A stretch of DNA of 64,000 bases from the NCBI GenBank assembly GCA_902551455.1, contig CACDDC010000005.1:1-64000 (forward strand). The letters run 5' to 3'. This document shows, piece after piece, positions 19,129 to 27,795 of the stretch (its first letter is position 1; every line of letters starts with the position of its first letter). The stretch comes from an uncultured Pelagibacteraceae bacterium (GTDB lineage Bacteria; Pseudomonadota; Alphaproteobacteria; Pelagibacterales; Pelagibacteraceae). A program made the position numbers and the translations under genes. The notes under the pieces were generated by a model. It was not told where the DNA came from. It searched no databases and worked only from the letters and a program-made list of their open reading frames with translations.

Positions 19129-19755
19129 ATGAAACTCACAATCGTTGATTATAATTCAGGCAATATAAGCTCTGTCATAACCTCCTTCAAGGAAGTTGCA
19201 AAAGACAAAGTAAATATTGAAGTTACTTCAAATTTAAATTCTATTAGATCTTCGGACAAAATTGTTTTACCTGGTCAGGGATCTTTTAAAAGTTGTGTTG
19301 ATGCACTAAATAAAATCAATGGTTTAGTTGATACATTAAATGAATTTACAATAAACAAAAAAAAGCCTCTGCTTGGAATTTGTGTTGGATTACAAATGTT
19401 TGCAGATATAGGTTATGAAGAAACTGAAACAAAAGGTTTAAGCTGGATATCAGGCAAAGTATCAAAAATAGATAATCAAAACGGAAAATACAAACTTCCT
19501 CATGTTGGCTGGAACCAAATAAAGATTATTAAGGATAGTAAGATTTTTAAAGATATAGGAAATAATTCACATATGTATTTTGTCCATAGTTACGAATTTA
19601 TTCCAAATGATAAAAATGTAATTTCAGCTATAACAGATTATTCATCAAATATTGTATGCTCTGTTGAAAAAGAAAATATTTTTGGGACTCAATTTCACCC
19701 AGAAAAAAGTGATAAAATTGGTCTTAAAATAATTGATAATTTTATTAAATTGTAA
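19129..19755 (+). CDS. hisH: Imidazole glycerol phosphate synthase, glutaminase subunit HisH
   Basis: Supplies ammonia to HisF. About 208 residues. The class I amidotransferase nucleophile is in 'LLGICVGLQMF' near residue 83, and the histidine/glutamate pair in 'TQFHPEKS' near 190. The track starts at a TTG (19126) directly before an ATG; I chose the ATG. It lies 11 bases after hisB. Confidence 0.95.
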   Translation: MKLTIVDYNSGNISSVITSFKEVAKDKVNIEVTSNLNSIRSSDKIVLPGQGSFKSCVDALNKINGLVDTLNEFTINKKKPLLGICVGLQMFADIGYEETETKGLSWISGKVSKIDNQNGKYKLPHVGWNQIKIIKDSKIFKDIGNNSHMYFVHSYEFIPNDKNVISAITDYSSNIVCSVEKENIFGTQFHPEKSDKIGLKIIDNFIKL

Positions 19756-19795
19756 GATGGTATTTATAAAACTTTATCAAAAAAAATGAAAAAAA

Positions 19796-20512
19796 ATGAA
19801 AATATTTCCTGCTATAGATATTAAAGACAAAAAGTGCGTGAGGTTAGTTAAAGGAGACTTTGATAACAAAACTGAATATGAAATATCCCCAGTCGAACAA
19901 GCTGGTAAATATAAAGATCATGGCTTTAAAAATTTACACATAGTTGATTTAGATGGAGCTTTAACAGGAGAAACAGTTAATTTGAGTATCATTCAAGAAA
20001 TAGTTAGTAAATTTGATTTTAAAATCGAGATTGGTGGTGGAATAAGAAATTTTGAAAGTATTAAAAAATATACTGATATTGGTGTTGAAAAAATAATTTT
20101 AGGAAGTGCAGCAATAAAAAATAAAATTTTTTTAAAAGAAGCATGTCAGAAATTTCCAGATAAAATTGCTTTAGGGCTAGACTCTAAAGACGGATATTTA
20201 TCAGTATCAGCATGGAAAGAAAGTTCAAATAAACCAACATTAGAATTTTTAAAAGAAGTTAATGATTATGGTGTTAGTAGGTTAATTTTTACCGATATTA
20301 ATCGAGATGGCACAAAAGAGAGTCCAAACTTTAAAGAAACTTTAAAGGTTGCTAATACTTCAAATTGTCCAGTAATAATTTCCGGAGGTGTTTCATCAAT
20401 TGAAGATATTAAAAAAGCCAAGGATATAAAAAATGTCGAGGGTATAATTGTTGGTAAAGCCATATATGATGGTGATGTTGATCTAAGAGAATTGATAAAA
20501 GAAGATGCTTAA
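19796..20512 (+). CDS. hisA: ProFAR isomerase HisA
   Basis: TIM-barrel isomerase of phosphoribosyl-formimino-AICAR phosphate in histidine synthesis. The protein has 238 residues. '[18 protein letters not shown]' holds the first catalytic aspartate near residue 8, 'IEIGGGIRN' is near 80, '[13 protein letters not shown]' holds the second near 163, and 'ISGGVSS' a phosphate loop. Its 3' end overlaps hisF by eight bases. Confidence 0.96.
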   Translation: MKIFPAIDIKDKKCVRLVKGDFDNKTEYEISPVEQAGKYKDHGFKNLHIVDLDGALTGETVNLSIIQEIVSKFDFKIEIGGGIRNFESIKKYTDIGVEKIILGSAAIKNKIFLKEACQKFPDKIALGLDSKDGYLSVSAWKESSNKPTLEFLKEVNDYGVSRLIFTDINRDGTKESPNFKETLKVANTSNCPVIISGGVSSIEDIKKAKDIKNVEGIIVGKAIYDGDVDLRELIKEDA

Positions 20513-21260
20513 AAATAGAATAATACCTTGTTTAGATGTTAAAAATGGTAGAGTGGTAAAAGGTATTAACTTTGTAGATTTAAAAGATGCTGGAGATCCC
20601 GTAGAGCAAGCTCAAATTTATAGTGATGGTGGAGCAGATGAAATTTGCTTTTTAGATATAACAGCTTCTAATGAAAATAGAAACACTATTTACGAAGTTG
20701 TTGAAAAAACATCAAAAAAATGTTTTGTACCTTTAACTGTTGGAGGTGGAGTTAGAAGTGTTGATGATATTACCAAGTTACTTAATTGTGGGGCTGATAA
20801 AGTTTCAATTAATACAGCAGCTGTAAAAGATCCAAAAGTAGTCATCGAAAGTTCAAAAAAGTTTGGATCTCAATGTATTGTTGTTGCAATAGATGCAAAA
20901 AAAAATGGAGACAAATGGGAAGTCTTTACCCACGGTGGAAGAAACAATACAGAAATCGAAGTAATAGAATTTGCAAAAAAAATGCAAGATTGCGGGGCAG
21001 GTGAGTTGTTAGTAACTTCAATGGATAGAGATGGTACCCAAATAGGTTATGATATTGATTTAATTAAAAAAATATCATCTAACGTTAATATACCTTTAAT
21101 CGCTTCCGGTGGAGTTGGAAATCTTGATCACTTGGTTGAAGGAATAAAGCTTGGTAATGCAAGTGCCGTATTAGCAGCATCAATTTTTCACTATGGAAAT
21201 TATTCTATATTAGAAGCCAAGCAGTATTTGGAATCAAAAGGAATTCCTGTTAGGATTTAA
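20505..21260 (+). CDS. hisF: Imidazole glycerol phosphate synthase, cyclase subunit HisF
   Basis: Uses ammonia from HisH to make IGP and AICAR. The protein has 251 residues. '[15 protein letters not shown]' at 6-20 has the catalytic aspartate, 'LTVGGGVRS' and '[13 protein letters not shown]' (the second aspartate, near 172) are present, and 'IASGGVGN' completes the phosphate site. AICAR links to purine synthesis; purH is elsewhere in this window. Confidence 0.97.
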   Translation: MLKNRIIPCLDVKNGRVVKGINFVDLKDAGDPVEQAQIYSDGGADEICFLDITASNENRNTIYEVVEKTSKKCFVPLTVGGGVRSVDDITKLLNCGADKVSINTAAVKDPKVVIESSKKFGSQCIVVAIDAKKNGDKWEVFTHGGRNNTEIEVIEFAKKMQDCGAGELLVTSMDRDGTQIGYDIDLIKKISSNVNIPLIASGGVGNLDHLVEGIKLGNASAVLAASIFHYGNYSILEAKQYLESKGIPVRI

Positions 21261-21262
21261 AG

Positions 21263-21535
21263 ATGTTAAAGGTTTTAGAAGAATTAGTTACATTAGTACG
21301 CGAAAGAAAAAAAAGTCCAATTAATGACTCATATACTAATAAATTATTAAATGATAAAAATTTAAGTACTGAAAAAGTTAAGGAAGAAATTCAAGAACTG
21401 ATCGAGTCTGTTGAAAGTAATACTAATAAAATTCATGAAGCAGCTGATGTATTTTATCATTTATTAGTATATTTAGAGTCAAATGGAGTTAAAATAGAGG
21501 AAGTAATGATGGAATTAGAAAAAAGGAAAAAATGA
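21263..21535 (+). CDS. hisE: Phosphoribosyl-ATP pyrophosphatase HisE
   Basis: Hydrolyses PR-ATP to PR-AMP, the second step of histidine synthesis. The protein has 90 residues, an all-helical MazG-like fold. 'KVKEEIQELIES' and 'HEAADVFYHLLVYLESNGV' carry the metal-binding acidic residues (E-E, E-x-x-D). It is two bases after hisF and its stop overlaps the HIT gene start. hisI and hisG are not in the window. Confidence 0.93.
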   Translation: MLKVLEELVTLVRERKKSPINDSYTNKLLNDKNLSTEKVKEEIQELIESVESNTNKIHEAADVFYHLLVYLESNGVKIEEVMMELEKRKK

Positions 21536-21897
21536 GTTACGATAATAATAATGTATTTGCGAAAATATTAAGAGGTGAAATTCCATGTGAAAAAATATAT
21601 GAAGACGAATTTGTTCTGTCTTTTTATGATATAGATCCAAAAAAAAAAATTCATGCTTTAGTTATACCAAAAGGTAAATATGTTGACCTAGATGATTTTA
21701 ATTCTAAAGCAACATCAGAAGAAATTGTTGGCTTTTTAAAAGGCATTACAACAGTAGCTAAAAAATTAGGAATCTCTTCCATCAGTGGAAAAGGTTATAG
21801 AGCTTTAGCAAATATAAGTGATGATGGAGGTCAAGAAGTTCCACATTTACATTTTCACTTATTTGGTGGAGAAAAAGTTGGTAAGATGGTTGAGTGA
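21532..21897 (+). CDS. HIT-family (histidine triad) protein, HinT-like
   Basis: Nucleotide phosphoramidase/hydrolase family. The protein has 121 residues. 'VFAKILRGEIPCEKIYEDE' at 8-26 and the triad 'HLHFHLFGG' near 103-111 are typical of HINT/PKCI proteins. It sits directly after hisE, a pairing common in alphaproteobacteria. The physiological substrate is unknown. Confidence 0.92.
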   Translation: MSYDNNNVFAKILRGEIPCEKIYEDEFVLSFYDIDPKKKIHALVIPKGKYVDLDDFNSKATSEEIVGFLKGITTVAKKLGISSISGKGYRALANISDDGGQEVPHLHFHLFGGEKVGKMVE

Positions 21898-22403
21898 AAA
21901 CGATAAAGAGACATTATTTAGAAATCAAATCAATAAAAGATCTTTCTGAATTACCCAAACCTTCAAAAAATCTCAACTTGGAATTAATTAACAAACCAGA
22001 TCTTCAATTAAATAAATTTTTTTATAAACAAATTGGTAAAAAATTTAACTGGATAGATAGACTAACTTGGAGCGATGATAAATGGATAGATTACCTTAAT
22101 GATAAAAACGTAAGTACTTATGTTCTTAAAGAACAAAATAATCTTATAGGATATTATGAACAGATAATTGATGAAGTAAAATTAGATTATGAAATAGCTT
22201 ATTTTGGAATATTTGAAGAATATATAGGTAAAAAATTTGGAGGTTATTTGCTAAGTGAGGCAATTAAAAATGCTTTTAATTTAAATGCTAATAGAATTTG
22301 GGTTCATACGTGCTCTTTAGACCATAAACATGCACTTAAAAATTATTTGTCAAGAGGAATGAAAATTTTCAAATCTGAAAATATAAAAATTAACATAAGT
22401 TAA
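21894..22403 (+). CDS. GNAT-family N-acetyltransferase
   Basis: Predicted acyl-CoA-dependent N-acetyltransferase, acceptor unknown. The protein has 169 residues. The C-terminal half shows the GNAT pattern: 'YEIAYFGIFEEYIGKKFGGYLLSEAIKNA' resembles motif A with a degenerate Q/R-x-x-G-x-G (K-K-F-G-G), followed by 'RIWVHTCSLDHKHALKNYLSRGM'. The GTG start overlaps the HIT gene stop, so this is the last cistron of the his operon. Its stop overlaps convergent lolA by four bases. Confidence 0.82.
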   Translation: MKTIKRHYLEIKSIKDLSELPKPSKNLNLELINKPDLQLNKFFYKQIGKKFNWIDRLTWSDDKWIDYLNDKNVSTYVLKEQNNLIGYYEQIIDEVKLDYEIAYFGIFEEYIGKKFGGYLLSEAIKNAFNLNANRIWVHTCSLDHKHALKNYLSRGMKIFKSENIKINIS

Positions 22404-22957
22404 TTTAGAGGAGGAAGTTGAAAATATTTTTTTTTAATAACATTATTTTTTTCAATATTATAAATATATGTTACAACTAAATTTTGATAAATATCTTCCG
22501 TCTGCCATCCTATTAGATCATAAGAGTTTATATCAAAAAATATGTTAATTTCATTTTCAGATTGTTTTAGTAAAAAATTGTAATATTTTTCATTTACTAC
22601 CTTTCCATCAATTTTTTCCATTTCTTTAATTATATAATCTTTATTCAATAAAATATTTAGAGGAGTTTTATTTAGAGGATATCTAAAATATTGATTAATT
22701 GCTCTATTTTTTATTACTAAAGATTTGCCATTTGAAACAATAATTTTTTTTTTAAAATTATCATATTTACAATAAATTTTTTTTGGATATTCAATTATAC
22801 AATTTCCTATTTCGGTTTTTTCACCGATTGTTTGTTTAAAGTTGAAACTTATGTTTTTAATTTTTTTAAAATTATTTATAATTTCTTTTTTTATTGAAGC
22901 TTGAGCAGCAAATGAAATGTTAAATATTAAAATAAAAAATAAAAAAAAAAATTTCAC
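22400..22957 (-). CDS. lolA: Outer-membrane lipoprotein carrier LolA
   Basis: Periplasmic chaperone that carries lipoproteins from LolCDE to the outer membrane. The protein has 185 residues. A signal peptide (about 20 residues, 'FFFLFFILIFNISFAAQA') precedes 'NFKKIKNISFNFKQ', the LolA-type first strand, and 'CIIEYPKKIYCKYDN' follows. Sequence is divergent and the call rests partly on its position after ftsK, a common order in alphaproteobacteria. Overlaps ftsK by four bases. Confidence 0.82.
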   Translation of the reverse strand: MKFFFLFFILIFNISFAAQASIKKEIINNFKKIKNISFNFKQTIGEKTEIGNCIIEYPKKIYCKYDNFKKKIIVSNGKSLVIKNRAINQYFRYPLNKTPLNILLNKDYIIKEMEKIDGKVVNEKYYNFLLKQSENEINIFFDINSYDLIGWQTEDIYQNLVVTYIYNIEKNNVIKKKYFQLPPLN

Positions 22958-25047
22958 TTCAGAACTTCTCTTTTTCCTACATGATTTGCTTTACTTACTT
23001 CTCCATTAGCTTCCATCATATCAATAATTCTTGCCGCTCTGTTATAGCCTATTTGAAGTTTTCTTTGTAAAAATGATGTTGATGCTTTTCCTTCAATCTT
23101 TACAATTTCAAGCGCTTTATGGTATAATTCATCTTTATTTGTTTCTTCGCCTGAATTTGATTTTGTTTCTATTTCATCTGCAAAACTTAAAATTTCATCT
23201 ACATATTCTGGTTCACCTTGTGATCTTAAATAATTATTTATTTTTTCTATTTCTGACTCAGAAACGTACGGTGCATGAATTCTAATCATCTTGTTTGCCG
23301 AAGACATAAATAACATATCACCTTTACCAAGTAACTGCTCTGCACCTTGCTCTCCTAAAATTGTTCTACTATCTATTTTTGATGTTACCTGAAATGAAAT
23401 TCTTGTAGGAAAGTTTGCTTTAATTGTACCTGTAATTACATCTACACTTGGTCTTTGAGTTGCCATTATAATATGAATTCCAGCAGCTCTAGCCATTTGT
23501 GAAAGTTTTTGAATATAGCCCTCTATCTCTTTACCAGCGACAAGCATTAAATCTGACATTTCGTCTACAATAACAACTATGTATGGCATTGAGTGTTTAT
23601 GTTTTGAGTTATATCCATCAATATTTCTAACACCCACTTTTGTCATTAGTCTATATCTATTTTCCATCTCTTTAACTACCCAACCTAATACTGAAGCAGC
23701 TCTTTTTGCTTCAGTTATAACTGGACACAATAAATGAGGTATGCCCTCATAAGTGGATAGTTCTAACATTTTTGGATCGATCAAAATAAATTTACACTTA
23801 TCTGGCGAGTGTTTGTATAATAATGAAAGTATAATCGTATTTATACAAACTGATTTTCCTGACCCTGTTGTTCCGGCAATTAATAAATGTGGCATTGATG
23901 TTAAGTCACTAATTATAGGAACGCCAGAAATATTTTTACCTAGAGCTATAGGGAGTTTAATATCTTTATTTAAGAAATTTTTACTAGAAATAATTTCACT
24001 TAAATAAACATTTTCTCTTGATAAATTTGGTATCTCAATACCAATGGTGTTACTCCCAGGTATTGTAGAAATTCTAGCTGATTCAGAACTTGTGTTTCTA
24101 GCAATATCATCTGATAAATTAATTATTTTAGAAACTTTTACACCTGCAGCTGGCTCAAATTCATTAAGTGTAACAACAGGACCTCTATTAATTTTTTTAA
24201 TTTTACCTTCTACACCAAAATCTAATAAAATTTTTTCTAAAACACCTTCATCAATTTTTTCCTCAGATATACTTACCCTTTCTTTTTTTGTTGGAAACTT
24301 TAAAAAATTAATTGATGGTAAACTAAATTTTTTTTCAATTTTTGTTGAAGTCGAAAGACCACTAGAAAATGGTAAGTCTTCTTGAATTAAAGCTTTATTA
24401 TCATCATAATCAATTTCTTGATTATCCAAACTATCATTATTTGAAATGCTGTTATTATTTTTTTGTTTACTTAAAATTGTAAATATTTTTTTTAAAAAAT
24501 CTATGAAATTACTTATTTTAAAATTTATACTGATTAAAAAAATTATAAAAGAAATTAAAATTAATATGTAGTAAAAAATTTCTTTATTTAATTCTATTAA
24601 ATTAGAGATAATACTATCCTGTAAAAATTTTCCAACAAAACCCCCATTTCCATTAATTGTAAGTGTAAAAGAATTAGAATGATATGTGGAAAAAAAAAGT
24701 GAAATTAGAATAGTATATATAACTGCATAGAATATATTTTCTACAATAATTATAAATTTTTTTGATCTAAAAAGATTTAAACCAGTAAAAAAAATAGTTA
24801 CAGTTACAAATAAAGATGTAATCCCAATTGCTTGATAAAAAATATCTGAAATAAAACTACCCTGAAAACCAAAAATATTTTTTATTTCTGCATCTTTAGA
24901 GAATATAAAATTTGGATCATCCGGTGAATAGCTAAGCAATGATACAATTAAAAAAATTGATACTAAAACCAATAAAATACCAATTAATTCTGCTATTCTT
25001 TTTATAAGAAAATCAAATGTTTTATTAAATATTTCGTTTATATTCAT
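22954..25047 (-). CDS. ftsK: DNA translocase FtsK
   Basis: Septum-bound DNA pump that clears the chromosome terminus and activates XerCD. The protein has 697 residues, shorter than E. coli FtsK because the linker is only about 80 residues. About four N-terminal membrane helices (1-180) and the linker precede the alpha/beta motor with Walker A 'AGTTGSGKSV' near 390 and Walker B 'VVIVDEMSDLML'. The C-terminal gamma winged helix has 'SFLQRKLQIGYNRAARIIDMME'-type sequence. FtsK here implies KOPS-oriented chromosome halves. Confidence 0.97.
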   Translation of the reverse strand: MNINEIFNKTFDFLIKRIAELIGILLVLVSIFLIVSLLSYSPDDPNFIFSKDAEIKNIFGFQGSFISDIFYQAIGITSLFVTVTIFFTGLNLFRSKKFIIIVENIFYAVIYTILISLFFSTYHSNSFTLTINGNGGFVGKFLQDSIISNLIELNKEIFYYILILISFIIFLISINFKISNFIDFLKKIFTILSKQKNNNSISNNDSLDNQEIDYDDNKALIQEDLPFSSGLSTSTKIEKKFSLPSINFLKFPTKKERVSISEEKIDEGVLEKILLDFGVEGKIKKINRGPVVTLNEFEPAAGVKVSKIINLSDDIARNTSSESARISTIPGSNTIGIEIPNLSRENVYLSEIISSKNFLNKDIKLPIALGKNISGVPIISDLTSMPHLLIAGTTGSGKSVCINTIILSLLYKHSPDKCKFILIDPKMLELSTYEGIPHLLCPVITEAKRAASVLGWVVKEMENRYRLMTKVGVRNIDGYNSKHKHSMPYIVVIVDEMSDLMLVAGKEIEGYIQKLSQMARAAGIHIIMATQRPSVDVITGTIKANFPTRISFQVTSKIDSRTILGEQGAEQLLGKGDMLFMSSANKMIRIHAPYVSESEIEKINNYLRSQGEPEYVDEILSFADEIETKSNSGEETNKDELYHKALEIVKIEGKASTSFLQRKLQIGYNRAARIIDMMEANGEVSKANHVGKREVLK

Positions 25048-25226
25048 TTTATTATGAATCTAATTTGTAACTTTGTATCATTTAATATTTATTGTTAAAA
25101 TTAAAATTTAATTATGAAAATATGTTTAATTGGTGATGGTTTAACTAATTTGGCTTTGGCTAAAAGCCTAACCGAAAAAAATATTAATGTAATTCTATAC
25201 TATTCAAATAAAAGTAATTTAAAGAG

Positions 25227-25281
25227 TCACAGAACATTAGGAATTTCTAGTTATAATTACAATTTTATTCAGAAAAAAATA
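25227..25281 (+). repeat. Source copy of 55-base direct repeat
   Basis: This segment of the UbiH-like gene, beginning TCACAGAACATTAGG, recurs at 25463-25517. The copies match at 54 of 55 positions; only position 45 differs (A here, T there). Here it lies in frame and encodes 'HRTLGISSYNYNFIQKKI', which fits a UbiH-type R-x-x-x-L-S region, so this is likely the original copy. Confidence 0.9.
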
Positions 25282-25462
25282 CTTAAAATTGATAAATTAA
25301 TCTGGCCAATTAACAAGATTAAAATTTATAACGAAAAAAATCATAGAAAAGAACTGTTAGATTTTGGCCAAGATAATAAACAATTGTTTTATATTATACA
25401 AAATTATAAATTATATCGAAAACTTGAAACAAGTCTTAAATATAAAAAAAATTTTAAAAAAA

Positions 25463-25517
25463 TCACAGAACATTAGGAATTTCTAGTTATAATTACAATT
25501 TTATTCTGAAAAAAATA
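25463..25517 (+). repeat. Displaced copy of 55-base direct repeat
   Basis: Second copy, 236 bases downstream of the first. The offset is not a multiple of three, so it enters in another frame and ends the first open frame (stop at 25474-25476). Sequence on either side of the two copies differs apart from short A/T runs, so this is a non-tandem insertion or replacement and not a slipped tandem repeat. Confidence 0.9.
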
Positions 25518-26166
25518 ATATAATTGAAGAAAATTTTTTTTATAACAAAATATCTAAAGATTATAAGAGCGTAGCAAAAACAGGAATTATTAATCATCAA
25601 AAATGTATAAATCATGAAGCTATACAAATCTTTACTAATTGTGGACCTTTGGCTTTTCTTCCAATCTCAAATAAAGAAACATCAATTGTTTATTCAATAT
25701 ATGATTATAAAAATATTAGTGAAAAAAAAATTAAATCCTTAATTTTAAAATATAATAAAAAATATAAAATTAAATCTTTTTCTAAATTTGAGGAATTTAA
25801 ATTAAAGTTAACTTTAAATAGAAATTATTTTTATAAAAATATATTAAATTTTGGAGACAATCTTCATTCAATACATCCATTAGCAGGACAAGGATTTAAT
25901 ATGACATTGAGAGATATTAAAATACTTTTAGAAATAGTTGATAATAAAATAAAATTAGGTTTACCTTTAGATCATTCATTACTTCAAGATTTTGAAAAAA
26001 AAACCAAACATCTCAATTACATTTTTTCAAATGGAATTGACTTTATTCATGAATTTTTTAAATATGACACTGAAAAAAATTTATCCACAAAAATTTTAAA
26101 CAACTTTTTAAATAATAATTTTTTTAAGAATTATGCTACTAAGTTTGCTGATAAAGGTTTTTATTT

Positions 26167-26793
26167 TTACTGAATTGTAGTATTGCTAAAATTATCTAAA
26201 ACATATGTTTTCAAAATATTCTGTAATTTTTCTTTTCTATCAGTAATATTTTTTGATTCTAATAATATTTGTTTTTCCTCAGAAGAAAAAGGTGCTGCCA
26301 TTGATAGTTCATTTATTGTTCGTTCCAAACTTTCTTTCTCAAGTTCTTTCCAATCAATTAAGTAGCCCATTTTATCTAATAAATACTTAAAATTTTTAAA
26401 AATAATTTTAAGATCTGAGAAATTAATTGATTTTTTTTCCTCAGTTAAGTCTTTTGAATAATCATTAAAATTTATATTAAATTCTCTATATAGTTTTGCT
26501 GTTACTAGTTCTTTTTCAATTTTAAACCTACTAATTCCTTTTATAACAATTAAATATCTTCCATCTTCAGTTTCTTGAAAACTTGAAATCTTACCGGCAC
26601 AGCCAATGTTATATAAAGAATGAATTTCATCTTTATTTTTTGGCTGTATCATCCCAATTATTCTATTTCCTTTCATTACATCATTTACCATTTCTATGTA
26701 TCTTGGTTCAAAAATATTTAAAGGTACACTTGTATTAGGAAAAATTATGAAATTATTAAGAGGAAAAACTGGAATTTTATTTGGTAAATTCAT
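26167..26793 (-). CDS. Lon N-terminal (substrate-binding) domain protein
   Basis: Stand-alone LON/ASB domain without the protease or ATPase parts. The protein has 208 residues. 'KIPVFPLNNFIIFPNTSVPLNIFEPRY' at 5-31 is the characteristic start, 'GRYLIVIKGISRFKI' lies near 80, and the C-terminal helical part ends in 'ILKTYVLDNF'. Such proteins are common in alphaproteobacteria and have no settled function. Its full-length reading frame contrasts with the broken convergent neighbour. Confidence 0.88.
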   Translation of the reverse strand: MNLPNKIPVFPLNNFIIFPNTSVPLNIFEPRYIEMVNDVMKGNRIIGMIQPKNKDEIHSLYNIGCAGKISSFQETEDGRYLIVIKGISRFKIEKELVTAKLYREFNINFNDYSKDLTEEKKSINFSDLKIIFKNFKYLLDKMGYLIDWKELEKESLERTINELSMAAPFSSEEKQILLESKNITDRKEKLQNILKTYVLDNFSNTTIQ

Positions 26794-26800
26794 ATTTTTT

Positions 26801-26863
26801 TTATTTATTATTATAATTAAAATATTCTAAATCTTCTTTAAATATTTTTTCGAATCTTCTCAT
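26801..26863 (-). other. Very short open frame or gene remnant
   Basis: Minus-strand frame with one ATG (26863) encoding 20 residues (start MRRFEKIFKEDL) and ending eight bases before the Lon-domain gene start. The frame is open upstream for ten more codons ('SNRQRALG') before an in-frame TGA, with no start codon there. The amino-acid composition looks protein-like. It may be a micro-ORF coupled to the Lon-domain gene or the 3' remnant of a lost gene; I do not recognise it. Confidence 0.25.
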
Positions 26864-26928
26864 TCCTAATGCTCTTTGCCTATTGCTTAATTTTCAAAAA
26901 GCTAATACTTTCAATAATAATAGAACAA

Positions 26929-27003
26929 GCGGGCATAGCTCAGTGGTAGAGCGTCTCGTTGCCAACGAGAAGGTCGTGGGTTCAAGTCCCATTGCCCGCT
27001 CCA
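26929..27003 (+). tRNA. tRNA-Gly (anticodon GCC), CCA encoded
   Basis: A 75-base cloverleaf reads by eye. Acceptor arm GCGGGCA pairs perfectly with TGCCCGC. The D arm contains AGCTCAGTGGTAGAGC and the anticodon stem CTCGT/ACGAG encloses TTGCCAA with anticodon GCC. The T arm GTGGGTTCAAGTCCCAT has the invariant GGTTCAA. T is the discriminator and CCA is encoded. It is much more G+C-rich than its surroundings, as structural RNAs are in A+T-rich genomes. Confidence 0.97.
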
Positions 27004-27012
27004 ATATAATTT

Positions 27013-27795
27013 ATGGATTATCTTGAACCTCACATAATTGAAAAACAGGATATTAAAGATCCTTTGATAACAATAATAACAGCGACAACTGGCGCCAAAA
27101 CCTTAAAAAAAACTATTGAGAGTGTTCAAAATCAAACATATCAAAATATTCAACATTTAATAGTAGTAGACGGTGAAGGTGAAAGAGAAGAAAACTCTTA
27201 TAAAATAATTAATGAATTTAATAAAGAAAAAATTTCAATTTTAGTATTACCTTATCCCACAGGACTTGAAGGTTACTTCTGTCATAGAATTTACGGTTTA
27301 GGTGCTTTCGTAGCAAAAGGAGAATTTATTTGTTACCTTAATGATAATGATTTTTTCGATGCAGATCACATAGAATCTAATATTAAAAATATTATAAATA
27401 AAGATCTAGATTGGTCTTATTCACTTAGAAAAATTGTTGATAAAAATGGTAATTTACTTTGCAATGATGATTGTGAAAGTTTAGGTAGATGGTGTTCTTA
27501 TGTTCATCCAGAAGATTACTTAATAGATGTAAATTGTTATATGTTAAAAAAAAAATTGGCTATCCATATAGCACCAATTTGGTATAGAAAATTTGGGAAA
27601 GGACATCCAGATGCTGATAGAACAATATGTAAATTTCTTATGGAAAAATATAAAAAATTTGAAACTACATTTAAATATAGTGTTAATTATAGAGTTGGCA
27701 GTGGTGAGCATTCTGTGAAAATAGATTTTTTTGAAAAGGGAAATGAATTAATGAAATTAAAATATTCAGAAAAATTACCCTGGAAAATAAAATGA
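27013..27795 (+). CDS. Glycosyltransferase family 2-like protein
   Basis: Predicted inverting GT-A glycosyltransferase. The protein has 260 residues. 'PLITIITATTGAKTLKKTIESVQNQTYQNIQHLIVVDGEG' (about 19-58) is the nucleotide-sugar binding start. The usual D-x-D is replaced by 'LNDNDFFDADHIE' near 115, which still offers acidic metal ligands. 'WSYSLRKIVDKNGN' is typical of the acceptor half. It starts nine bases after tRNA-Gly and overlaps the next glycosyltransferase gene by four bases. Sugar and acceptor are unknown. Confidence 0.85.
   Translation: MDYLEPHIIEKQDIKDPLITIITATTGAKTLKKTIESVQNQTYQNIQHLIVVDGEGEREENSYKIINEFNKEKISILVLPYPTGLEGYFCHRIYGLGAFVAKGEFICYLNDNDFFDADHIESNIKNIINKDLDWSYSLRKIVDKNGNLLCNDDCESLGRWCSYVHPEDYLIDVNCYMLKKKLAIHIAPIWYRKFGKGHPDADRTICKFLMEKYKKFETTFKYSVNYRVGSGEHSVKIDFFEKGNELMKLKYSEKLPWKIK

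Larger units (their letters stand above)
25114..26173 (+). pseudogene. UbiH/UbiF/Coq6-type FAD monooxygenase, disrupted
   Basis: Relative of the ubiquinone ring hydroxylases. The first frame (25114-25476, 120 residues) has the FAD-binding start 'GDGLTNLALAKSL'. A second, different frame is open from 25493 to 26173 and reads '...YKSVAKTGIINHQK', 'FTNCGPLAFLPIS' and the UbiH signature 'NLHSIHPLAGQGFNMTLRD'. Between them a 55-base copy of sequence from 236 bases upstream is present and shifts the frame. About 40-50 residues expected between the halves, including the usual D-G motif before the catalytic sheet, are missing. It is either a real pseudogene or an assembly artefact. The 3' end overlaps convergent lon-N by seven bases. 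Confidence 0.8.

Noticed and set aside
26929-27003. tRNA-associated integrative element
   Set aside because: No integrase, no repeated tRNA 3' end and no phage genes are visible; only the position of the glycosyltransferase genes is suggestive.
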